A stretch of 14,779 nt of DNA from Chloroflexota bacterium (lineage in GTDB: Bacteria; Chloroflexota; Dehalococcoidia; JACQGW01). The stretch is taken from contig JACQGW010000132.1 of assembly GCA_016199325.1 (NCBI GenBank), forward strand, positions 1-14,779, written 5' to 3'. Position 1 is the first letter of the stretch. Each line of letters opens with the position of its first letter. Both the position numbers and the translations under genes were made by a program. Positions 1 to 6,933 of the stretch are shown piece by piece. The notes under the pieces were generated by a model. The model had not been told where the DNA came from, ran no database searches, and saw nothing but the letters and a program-made list of their open reading frames with translations.

Positions 1-143
1 CCGACCCCCAACGCCCGCACCCCCTGCGCTGCTCGACAGGATTATGGTATGCTGGCCCCGACCAACCACGGTGACACGCAGAACGGTAGATCGAGCAGTC
101 AGGGGTCTTTCTTGGCGTCACTCTTGGCGATCCTGGCGCCCTG
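1..143. other. 5' leader / upstream intergenic segment
   Basis: No gene is supported in this segment. It is GC-rich with one AT-richer patch around 41-53 that could be a promoter. In the frame of the first gene there is a stop codon (TAG) at 87-89, so the coding region must begin after 90. No terminator, tRNA or other RNA structure was recognised. The end of any preceding gene lies outside the window. Confidence 0.5.
46..53 (+). promoter_or_regulatory. possible extended -10 promoter element for the operon
   Basis: The sequence TGGTATGCT sits in the only AT-richer patch of the leader and fits an extended -10 (TGn followed by TATGCT at 48-53). No good -35 hexamer is visible 16-18 bp upstream; the best-spaced hexamer there is TGCGCT. 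A transcription start near position 60 would give a leader of about 80-145 nt. This is pattern matching only. Confidence 0.3.
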
Positions 144-3065
144 GTGGTTCAAGGCTTCCCAGGTTCCGCTGGATCGGAGCAGTCGGGTAGTAGGGCGGTT
201 GATGTGAGGACAGTCCAAACGCTGCCGCAGCCCGCCGCGGCGATCGCCGACCGGCGGAGGCGTCTGCTCGCGTTCGGTGCCTGGTCGGCGACGGCGGTCT
301 GGATTGGCTGGGTCGGCTGGATCGCCATCGTCTTCCGCTGGGGCGAGGACGTTCCCTGGTTCTGGGCGGCGGCGCGCGCCATCCTTCACGGTGCCAATCC
401 GTACGTTCAGGCCGAACAACTACCGTTCTTCCCGGCGATGCCCGAGGTTGGCCAGCACGCCTTTCTCTACCTGCCGTGGGTCGGCCTGGCTTTCGTCCCC
501 TTCGCCCTCCTCGCCGCCGACGCCGCCCGCCTGCTCTGGGTGCTCGGCAGCCTGGCGCTCGTCGTCCTGACCACGCTCTGGCTCACCAGGCTGATGGACT
601 CTCCGGCCGACCGCCGACCGTTCGCCTCGGCGTGGTCCTGGCAGCGGGCCGTGCTCGTCGCCGGCAGCGTCTGGCTCGGCCTGGCCTGCCTCCGGGCGGG
701 GCAGTTCGGCGTCCTGCTCCTCGCCGGCCTGGCCCTCCTGCTCCACAGCGATCGGTCCGGGCGCGGCTGGCTCGCCGGACCGGCCGCGCTCCTGCTCTCC
801 TTCAAGCCGCAGATCACGTTCGCCGTCCTCGGCGCCGTGCTCCTCGAAGCCGTCCTCCGGCGCCGCCGGCAGGAGCTGCGCGCGCTCGTGATCGCGATTG
901 CCGGCGCCGCGCTGGCCTCGACGGTGGTCCTGCCGACCTGGTGGCGCGACTATCTGGCGGTCGACTTCGCCTCCGGTCGCTACGCGACGACCGTCGAGGG
1001 CGGGCGCCTGATCTACGGGACCGCGTCGGCCGACGCCTGGCTGCGCGCCGTCCTCGGCGTCGAAGGCTCGTCCGCCACCGCCCTGTGGACCGTCTTCGGC
1101 GCAGCGTTTGTGTTGATTGCCGGCCGACTCTGGTGGCAGGCTGCTACCGGACGCGGCCCGCGCTCCCTCGCACTCGCCGCAGCCACGTGCGCCGGCCTGC
1201 TCCTGACGCCCTACGCCCGCCAGTACGACTACGCCGTCCTCGCTCTCCCCCTCGTCGCCATCTGGTCGGCGCCGGCAGCGCGCCGGCAGATCGTCGTGCG
1301 CTGGGCGGCCCTGGCCGGCCTCTTCGTCCTGGCAGCCCTCGGCGGCGATATCGCCCAGGCGTACTGGATTCCGCTCGTCCTCTTCGGCCTCGTCGTGCTG
1401 GCCGTGGTTGCTGGAGGCCGCCGGGAGGCAATCGAAGAGATCCTCGTGACAACGGCCACGAAGCTCCGGGGCGTTGATGCCCGGTTTCGTGTCTTTTCGC
1501 GTCGTTTCGCGGCTTTCGTGGTCCAAACGTCCCCGCTTGGGCTCGTCTTGCTCGGCGGCGCGCTGCGACTGGCCGACCTTGGGGGGCCGAGCTACTGGTA
1601 CGACGAGGCAGCCTCGGCGCTGATCGCGGCGCTGCCGCCGGACCGGATCATCGCGGCGACCGCGGCCGATACGCTGCCGCCGCTCTACTATCTCCTCCTC
1701 CATCTCTGGCAGGTATGGCTTGCGCTCGGCAACGGCGAGCTGATCCTCCGCTGGCCGTCGGTCGCCTTCGGCACCCTCTCGCTGGCGATTCTCTACACGC
1801 TCGGCCGTCGGCTCGTCGGCCGCACCGCGGCCACTATCGGTCTGGCGCTGGCGGCACTCGCGCCCTTCGCCATCTACTACGCCCGGGAGGTCCGCCAGTA
1901 CAGCCTGTTGGGCTTCCTGCTCGTGCTGGCGACCTGGCTCGCCTGGGAAGTCTGGCACGGCGCCTCGTGGCGTTCGGCCGCAGGGCTGGCTGTCACGGCG
2001 GGAGCTGCGCTGTACGTCCACGTCTTCGCCGGGCTGACGCTTCTCGTCCTCGCCGGATTCGCCCTTTTCGCTCCCGGCCGCCTCGACCGGCGGCGGTGGC
2101 ACGTCGTCGGCGCGCTGGCGGTCGGCCTGCTGCTGTTTGCGCCGTGGCTGGCGATTCTGCCGCGCCAGGTCGCGCTCGTGGAGACCTCCTTCTGGGTCGA
2201 TCGACCGAGCATCCTGGCCCCCGTCGCCAGCCTCTACACCTTCGTCTTCGCCCACACGCTCTCCGGCTGGCTGCTCCCGCTCGGGATCGGCTGGCTGCTA
2301 CTGGTGCTCAGCCTGGCAGCCCTACGCACCTGGCGTGGGCGGCGAGGGCTGGACCACGGCCTAAATACTCCGGCAGGAGTACTGCTGCCTGCCGTGAACG
2401 GCGGGTCGCTGAACTGGAAACCGGGCCCGCCGTTCACGGCGGCAGCATTGCCGGCCTATTCAGGCCTCGGTCTGCTTGCCGTGCTCCTCGTCTTCCCGCC
2501 GCTCCTGGCGCTGGCGATATCGCTCGTCCGCCCGGTCTACCTTGACCGAACGCTCGTCGGCGCCGCCTGGCCGCTCTACCTGCTGCTGGGCTGGGGGCTG
2601 GCCTGGCTCCCCCGTCCCCTCGGACTCGCCCTCTGCGGCGCTGGCCTGACCCTCCTCGCCGTTGGCCTGCTCGGCTTCTACCTGGCGCCGGCCCTGGCCA
2701 AGCCGCCGCTCCGCGCCGCCGCAGCAATCGTCACCGCCGGCTGGCAGCCCGGCGACCGGGTGTTCCACACGTCGGACGGCTCGTACTACCCGTTTCAGCT
2801 TTACGGCGTCGGCGGCCACCTCGTCGCCGGCGATCCCGAGTACGTTCGCGGCGGCGTCCGCGGAACCTTCAGCCGCCTCCTCGGCACCGTCTCCGTCGAT
2901 CTTGCCGCCGTGTCTGCTACCGGCGGCGCCTGGCTGGTCCTCCTCGCCGACCACAGCGTCTCCTGGCAGTGGCAGCAGAAGGTCCTGCTCGACGACCGCT
3001 TCGGCGCTCCAATTGCGGCGGACGTCGGCGGGATCAAAGTCTTCCGCTACGGGGGCCGCCGATGA
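144..3065 (+). CDS. GT-C membrane glycosyltransferase, GT87-like + GT39-like fusion
   Basis: This 973-aa polytopic membrane protein appears to be two GT-C enzymes in one chain. Residues about 40-435 resemble GT87 (DUF2029) mannosyltransferases: an N-terminal helix, a WAAARAILHGANPY segment near 72, the typical F-K-P-Q around K221 and an RQYDYAVLALPL segment near 359. Residues about 465-970 resemble GT39/PMT_2 (ArnT-like) enzymes: YDEA with D487-E488 as the likely catalytic acidic pair in the first external loop, and a YAREVRQYSL segment near 580, followed by many membrane helices and a periplasmic C-terminus. Such enzymes transfer sugars from polyprenyl phosphates on the outer membrane face. 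Two repeat elements are read in frame: residues about 445-461 at the junction of the halves, and 739-773 between two helices. The start is uncertain: GTG at 144 has no clear ribosome site; GTG at 204, after AGGGCGG, would remove 20 residues. It overlaps the next gene by ATGA. Confidence 0.85.
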   Translation: MVQGFPGSAGSEQSGSRAVDVRTVQTLPQPAAAIADRRRRLLAFGAWSATAVWIGWVGWIAIVFRWGEDVPWFWAAARAILHGANPYVQAEQLPFFPAMPEVGQHAFLYLPWVGLAFVPFALLAADAARLLWVLGSLALVVLTTLWLTRLMDSPADRRPFASAWSWQRAVLVAGSVWLGLACLRAGQFGVLLLAGLALLLHSDRSGRGWLAGPAALLLSFKPQITFAVLGAVLLEAVLRRRRQELRALVIAIAGAALASTVVLPTWWRDYLAVDFASGRYATTVEGGRLIYGTASADAWLRAVLGVEGSSATALWTVFGAAFVLIAGRLWWQAATGRGPRSLALAAATCAGLLLTPYARQYDYAVLALPLVAIWSAPAARRQIVVRWAALAGLFVLAALGGDIAQAYWIPLVLFGLVVLAVVAGGRREAIEEILVTTATKLRGVDARFRVFSRRFAAFVVQTSPLGLVLLGGALRLADLGGPSYWYDEAASALIAALPPDRIIAATAADTLPPLYYLLLHLWQVWLALGNGELILRWPSVAFGTLSLAILYTLGRRLVGRTAATIGLALAALAPFAIYYAREVRQYSLLGFLLVLATWLAWEVWHGASWRSAAGLAVTAGAALYVHVFAGLTLLVLAGFALFAPGRLDRRRWHVVGALAVGLLLFAPWLAILPRQVALVETSFWVDRPSILAPVASLYTFVFAHTLSGWLLPLGIGWLLLVLSLAALRTWRGRRGLDHGLNTPAGVLLPAVNGGSLNWKPGPPFTAAALPAYSGLGLLAVLLVFPPLLALAISLVRPVYLDRTLVGAAWPLYLLLGWGLAWLPRPLGLALCGAGLTLLAVGLLGFYLAPALAKPPLRAAAAIVTAGWQPGDRVFHTSDGSYYPFQLYGVGGHLVAGDPEYVRGGVRGTFSRLLGTVSVDLAAVSATGGAWLVLLADHSVSWQWQQKVLLDDRFGAPIAADVGGIKVFRYGGRR
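1477..1524 (+). repeat. 10-bp-period dispersed repeat, copy 1 (in coding sequence)
   Basis: Four consecutive 10-bp units starting at 1485, 1495, 1505 and 1515 share the core TTTCGYG (first unit TTTCGTGTCT, last TTCGTGGTCC), preceded by GATGCCCGG. A second copy with the same layout lies at 5011-5059. It is read in frame as the hydrophilic linker joining the GT87-like and GT39-like halves of gene 1. Its TTCGTG-type periodicity is unlike the surrounding codon pattern. Confidence 0.75.
2358..2466. repeat. MITE-like palindromic element inserted in frame in gene 1
   Basis: An extended imperfect inverted repeat of about 109 bp. The perfect core arms are 15 bp, at 2391-2405 (GCCGTGAACGGCGGG) and 2426-2440, with a 20-nt loop. 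The outer ends also pair: GGCCTAAATA at 2358-2367 against TATTCAGGCC at 2457-2466 (9 of 10). GGCCT occurs at 2358-2362 and again at 2463-2467; deleting the 105 nt between the two starts removes exactly 35 codons and joins a hydrophilic Arg-rich turn directly to the next membrane helix. This suggests a frame-preserving insertion, although GGCCT overlaps the palindrome, so a true target duplication is not proven. No transposase is encoded. Confidence 0.7.
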
Positions 3066-4567
3066 GCGCCCGGCTCGCCGAGCTTGCGCCGCGCATGACG
3101 GTTGGCCTGCTCGACCTGGCGCGCCGGATCGCCGAGCGCGCCGCTTTTCTGCTGCTCGGCCTGAGCGCCGCCGGCTTCGCCGTCCACGCGGTTCTCTCGA
3201 TCCTTTATCCCTATCCGCTCGACTACGGCGAAGGGGCCGTCCTCACGGCGGCCGCCGAGCTGGCGCGGGGCCAGCCGCTCTACCGTCTTTCGGACATCTC
3301 GCCGGCGCTCAGCGCCAACTATCCGCCGATCTATTATCTCCTCAACGCAGCGGCCGTCGCCGCGTTCGGCCCCGTCCTCTGGCCCGGGCGCCTGCTGTCG
3401 CTTGTCGGCGTCGCGCTCGCCGCGGCAGCCCTTGCGGCTGAGGTCCGCCGGCTCACCGGCCACCGGCAGGCCGCCCTGCTCGCCGCGGCGTTCCTGCTCG
3501 CGCTCGGGCCGATCTACCACTGGGGTGCCGTCGCCAAGGCGGACGCGCTGGCCCTCGGGCTCGCCGCCGCCGGGTTGGCGCTGCTCGGCCATGGCCGCCG
3601 TTGGGCGGGCCCGTTGCTCCTCCTGCTGGCCGTCCTGACCAAGCAGAGCTACCTGACCGCCTGGCTGGCCGGTCTGGTGTGGCTGGCCTGGCAGCACCGC
3701 GGGCCGCTGCACCGGATTCCACACGGTGCCGACGCATTCTCTCCCTCATCCGCTGTTGCGATGATCGGCGGCCTGCTGGGGAGCGTCGGGCTGATCGAAG
3801 CTGCCAGCGGGGGCCACTTCCTCTCCCGCGCCGTCGCCGACAATGTTCAGCCCCTCGTTTCGGGGCAGTCGCCGGTCGCGCTCCTGCTCCATTTCCAGCA
3901 GCGTCCGGTCCTCCTGCTGATGGGCCTGGTCGGGTTCTCCGCCCTGCTCCGGCAACCGGATAGTCGGCGCACGCCGTGGCTTCCGGCGTACGCGATCGCC
4001 TGGCCGGCCCTCGCCATTACGGCCGGCAAGGTCGGCGCCTACACCAACTACTACCTGGAGACGCTGGCGGTTTCCTGCCTCTTTGCAGGTATCGCCTGGT
4101 CACGCTCGCACGATCTGGGAAAGGTCGCCCGGCTGGCAATCGCCGTGCTGCTGCTCCTTCAGGCAGTGATGCTCGTCCGGGTGCCGTTCCTGTACGAGGA
4201 GGTGCCGACGCCCGGCCCGCGCGCGTTCGCTGCCGGCGGGCAGGTGGTTGGCGTGCTCCGATCGGCGCCAGGTCCCGCCTTTGCCGAGAACGCCGCCTGG
4301 CTCGTCCTTGCCGGCCGTCAACCCGCGCTCGACGATCCCTTCTTCTTCGCCCAGCTCGCCCGCCTCGGGCGCTGGGACGACGGCCCTATCGTCGACCGCC
4401 TGTCGCGCGGTGCCTACGAGCGGCTGGCGCTGGACTTCGACCCGGCGGATCGGACCGCGCCACCTTACCACCGTGACCGATTCACCCCGGCGATGCTCGA
4501 CGCCGTCGAGCGCCGCTACCGGCTGCTCGAACGGTATGGCGACGTCTACCTCCTGGTGCCGAGATGA
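3062..4567 (+). CDS. GT-C-type membrane glycosyltransferase (GT39/ArnT-like)
   Basis: A 501-aa polytopic membrane protein. After a short cytoplasmic N-terminus and one helix it has a DYGEG motif (D54-E57), which occupies the place of the acidic catalytic motif in the first external loop of GT-C enzymes. This is followed by a YPPIYYLL segment near 82 and a WGAVAKADAL segment (K159, D161) at the start of a later loop, then further helices and a soluble C-terminal tail. The family uses polyprenyl-phosphate sugars outside the membrane; the substrate cannot be read from sequence. The start at 3062 is chosen because its ATG overlaps the TGA of the upstream gene (ATGA) and follows GGGGG at 3051-3055. 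A longer in-frame start at 2969 would overlap the upstream gene by 97 nt with an unlikely Arg-rich extension. It ends in an ATGA overlap with the next gene, implying translational coupling. No repeat insertion was seen here, unlike its neighbours. Confidence 0.8.
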   Translation: MSARLAELAPRMTVGLLDLARRIAERAAFLLLGLSAAGFAVHAVLSILYPYPLDYGEGAVLTAAAELARGQPLYRLSDISPALSANYPPIYYLLNAAAVAAFGPVLWPGRLLSLVGVALAAAALAAEVRRLTGHRQAALLAAAFLLALGPIYHWGAVAKADALALGLAAAGLALLGHGRRWAGPLLLLLAVLTKQSYLTAWLAGLVWLAWQHRGPLHRIPHGADAFSPSSAVAMIGGLLGSVGLIEAASGGHFLSRAVADNVQPLVSGQSPVALLLHFQQRPVLLLMGLVGFSALLRQPDSRRTPWLPAYAIAWPALAITAGKVGAYTNYYLETLAVSCLFAGIAWSRSHDLGKVARLAIAVLLLLQAVMLVRVPFLYEEVPTPGPRAFAAGGQVVGVLRSAPGPAFAENAAWLVLAGRQPALDDPFFFAQLARLGRWDDGPIVDRLSRGAYERLALDFDPADRTAPPYHRDRFTPAMLDAVERRYRLLERYGDVYLLVPR

Positions 4568-6933
4568 GCACGCAGCTTTCGGCCCGCATCGAGCGGACGA
4601 TGCGAAGGAGAACCGGCGGCTTCATCGTGCTCCCGGTGCTCCTGGCGCTCCTGGTGATCGTCGGTGCGCTGGCCGTTGGCGGACACGCCCTTGCGCTGAC
4701 GAAGGGCAGCGGCAGCGCCGGACTCTGGATGCCCCTCGACCGCGGGTTCGATCTCGTCTTCACCGCCGGGCTCTTTGCCCTCAGCGCCGCGCTCGGCCGG
4801 CGACTCCTGCGTGCCCTCGGCTGCGGCGACGCCCTCGACGCCCTCGCCCTCGGTCTCGGCACGCTCGGCACCCTCACCCTCGGCGCCGGGCTGCTTGGCC
4901 TCTTCAATCCCATCTACCTGGCCGCCGGCCTGGCGCTGCCGGCGCTCTGGTCCATGCAGCGGCTGATCCGACAGGCTCGGATGGCAGCAGGAGCCAGGCT
5001 CCGGATCTTCGACGCCCGCTTTCGTGCCTTTTCGTGTCATTTCGCGCCTTTCGTGTTCCACCGCCTTGCCACCGCGCTGGTGGCCGTCCTGGTCGGGCTG
5101 GCGCTGCTGCGCGCGCTGACGCCGTCGGTCGAATCTGACGCCGTGACCTACCACCTGGGCCTGCCGAAGATCTACCTGGAACAGGGCCGATTCCTGCCGT
5201 TGCCACACCTCGGCGGCGACGGCTATCCGTTTACGGTCGAGATGCTCTACCTCCTGGGGCTGGCGTTCGGCAGTGAGATAGCGCCGCGACTCATCCACCT
5301 GGGGTTCGCCGGCCTCACGGCCCTCGCGCTCTTTCGGTTCTTCGCCGCCCGCGAAGGTCGTCCGGCCGGCCGGCTGGCGGCGCTCGTCTTCCTGGCGCTG
5401 CCGGCCACGCTGCCGATCGCCAGTTGGGCGTATGTCGACATCGCCTGGGCGGCGTTTCAGGTGCTCGCCGTCCTTGCGCTGCTCGCCTGGAGCGAAACGA
5501 AAGAGCCGCGTCTCCTGATCCTCGCCGGCCTCCACACCGGCTTCGCGCTGGGAACGAAGCTGCTGGCGCTCCATCTCTTCGTCGTCGCACCGCTCGTCGT
5601 CGCCTGGGCGCTCTGGCGCCGCTGGCGGCGGATGCTCGTGAGCCTGGCCGTCTTTGGAGTAGTCGCCGTCGCCGCCGGGTCGCCCTGGTACGTCAAGAAC
5701 TGGCTCTGGGCCGGCCACCCCCTCTACCCGCACACGCGGGCCACGCCGGCCAGCTTCGTCCAGGATGTGCTGCTCAAAGTCGGCGAACCGCCGGTCGAGA
5801 CGGCCTCGGGCGTCGGCATCGTGCCCGGCACCGGACAGTCGCCGCTCGACTACGCGCTGCTTCCGCTCAACGTCTTTCTGCGGAGCGACGCCTTCACCAA
5901 CGGCCATGCCCCGACGGTCTTCGGCCCGCTGCTTGTGCTGGCTCCGCTGGCGCTGGCCCTGCCGGCAACACGGTCGACGCGTCTGGCGCTTGCCATCGGC
6001 GCCCTGCTCTTCGTCCTCTGGGGCCGGGGCTACCAGGAGGCCCGGTACTTCCTGCCCGGCGCCGCCCTCCTCGCGGGCGTCGCGGGCGTCGCGCTCGCGC
6101 GGCTGCTAGAGCGGTTTCGGGGCCGGCCATTGGCGCCCGCCATTCAGGCCGCTGTGCTGATCGCCATGCTCCTGGCAGCCTACGACCAGGCCGAAGCGAC
6201 TCTGACCCGATTGGATCTGCTGGCCGGCCGGCGGATCTGGGCACCGCCCACCGCCTTCCTGTTCGGCGCCGAGAGCCGCGACCAGTTCCTCTCCGACCGC
6301 TACCCCGACTTCGCCGCCCTGCAATACCTGAACACGGCGACGCCGGCCGACGCCCGCGTGCTCTTCCTGGGGACCTGGGCCGGCGGCTACTACGCCGACC
6401 GGCCGTTCCTCCAGGGCAGCCTGCTCGACCTCGCCTGGCTGGTGCCTACACCGAAGGGGTATGGCTACCCGGTCCACGATGGTACCGGACCGGTCGGACG
6501 GCGCTTCGCCCCGACGATGGCCGATGCGCTCAGCGCCCTCCGCGTCCAGGGGATCACCCACCTCTTCGTCGGCAAGGTCGTCGTCGGCCGGAGCGGCGAA
6601 TCCAGCGCCAGCTTCGCCCTGTTCTACCAGGACCTCCGCGATGCCATCGACGCCGGACGTCTTCGCTCCGTCTACTCGGACCCCTACGCGTCGATCCTGG
6701 AGATAGTGTACGTTGATACACCCGCGGGAGCTCGTTATTCGCTCCCGGAGCGTGATCGAGCGCGCAGGTCTGGGAGCGCAGGTGTCTCGCCTGCCCAAGC
6801 CGCCGGCCATGCCCCTCTGGAGCCCGATCCAGCGCGCATCGCGATGCGAATGCCCCCATTTCTGGTGACCAGCCATCCGTTCGATCCGTTCCCTGAATCC
6901 GTTGACAGCCACGCTCCCAGGAGCAACCGATGA
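4564..6933 (+). CDS. GT-C-type membrane glycosyltransferase (PMT_2-like) with repeat-derived tail
   Basis: A 789-aa polytopic membrane protein. Residues about 1-145 hold several N-terminal helices. A cytoplasmic linker at about 150-166 is made of a 10-bp-period repeat. The catalytic-type region then begins with a helix and the motif SDAVTYHLGLPKIYL (D192), which fits the external-loop acidic motif of GT39-like enzymes, followed by more helices (for example SWAYVDIAWA) and a soluble external region up to about residue 718. The last ~70 residues are low in hydrophobic content and include the repeat peptide SGSAGVSPAQAAGH; they are probably encoded by dispersed repeat sequence rather than by the ancestral gene. 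It starts in an ATGA overlap with gene 2 and ends in an ATGA overlap with the radical SAM gene. Donor and acceptor are unknown; a polyprenyl-phosphate sugar donor is inferred from the fold. Confidence 0.8.
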   Translation: MSTQLSARIERTMRRRTGGFIVLPVLLALLVIVGALAVGGHALALTKGSGSAGLWMPLDRGFDLVFTAGLFALSAALGRRLLRALGCGDALDALALGLGTLGTLTLGAGLLGLFNPIYLAAGLALPALWSMQRLIRQARMAAGARLRIFDARFRAFSCHFAPFVFHRLATALVAVLVGLALLRALTPSVESDAVTYHLGLPKIYLEQGRFLPLPHLGGDGYPFTVEMLYLLGLAFGSEIAPRLIHLGFAGLTALALFRFFAAREGRPAGRLAALVFLALPATLPIASWAYVDIAWAAFQVLAVLALLAWSETKEPRLLILAGLHTGFALGTKLLALHLFVVAPLVVAWALWRRWRRMLVSLAVFGVVAVAAGSPWYVKNWLWAGHPLYPHTRATPASFVQDVLLKVGEPPVETASGVGIVPGTGQSPLDYALLPLNVFLRSDAFTNGHAPTVFGPLLVLAPLALALPATRSTRLALAIGALLFVLWGRGYQEARYFLPGAALLAGVAGVALARLLERFRGRPLAPAIQAAVLIAMLLAAYDQAEATLTRLDLLAGRRIWAPPTAFLFGAESRDQFLSDRYPDFAALQYLNTATPADARVLFLGTWAGGYYADRPFLQGSLLDLAWLVPTPKGYGYPVHDGTGPVGRRFAPTMADALSALRVQGITHLFVGKVVVGRSGESSASFALFYQDLRDAIDAGRLRSVYSDPYASILEIVYVDTPAGARYSLPERDRARRSGSAGVSPAQAAGHAPLEPDPARIAMRMPPFLVTSHPFDPFPESVDSHAPRSNR
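5011..5059 (+). repeat. 10-bp-period dispersed repeat, copy 2 (in coding sequence)
   Basis: Same organisation as the copy at 1477-1524: GACGCCCGC followed by 10-bp units from 5020, 5030, 5040 and 5050 (for example TTTCGTGCCT, TTTCGTGTCA). It is read in the same frame (FRAFSCHFAPFV here, FRVFSRRFAAFV in copy 1) and in the same topological place, just before the helix that leads into the acidic GT-C motif. Confidence 0.75.
6725..6747. repeat. small inverted repeat near the 3' end of gene 3
   Basis: A 7-bp perfect inverted repeat, CGGGAGC at 6725-6731 and GCTCCCG at 6741-6747, with a 9-nt loop. It lies at the start of the region that seems repeat-derived in the gene 3 tail. No T-run follows, so it is not a convincing intrinsic terminator. 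Confidence 0.4.
6770..6811. repeat. dispersed palindromic repeat of the AGVSPA / AGETPAL type
   Basis: Contains GCAGG at 6778-6782 and CCTGC at 6790-6794 around TGTCTCG. It reads as SGSAGVSPAQA on the + strand and as AGETPALPD on the - strand. I recall peptides of this type as typical products of a short interspersed repeat in several bacterial genomes; within this window there is only one copy, so the call rests on that recollection and on the palindrome. It is translated as part of the C-terminal tail of gene 3. Confidence 0.5.
6919..6923 (+). promoter_or_regulatory. ribosome binding site for the radical SAM gene
   Basis: AGGAG six nucleotides before the ATG at 6930. It supports that start and lies inside the tail codons of the upstream gene. 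This suggests real translation initiation for the radical SAM gene independent of the uncertain upstream tail. Confidence 0.65.

Noticed and set aside
420..2255. 611-aa open frame on the minus strand opposite gene 1
   Set aside because: It is an Arg/Glu/Gly/Gln-rich hydrophilic translation with no domain, created by high-GC antisense bias; the plus strand encodes a clear membrane protein.
2969..3061. Longer N-terminus for gene 2 starting at 2969
   Set aside because: It would overlap gene 1 by 97 nt and add an Arg-rich segment; the ATGA junction at 3062 matches the style of the other junctions.
4546..5907. Long minus-strand frame opposite gene 3
   Set aside because: Same antisense-bias signature; the plus frame has helices, a GT-C motif and operon-style overlaps.
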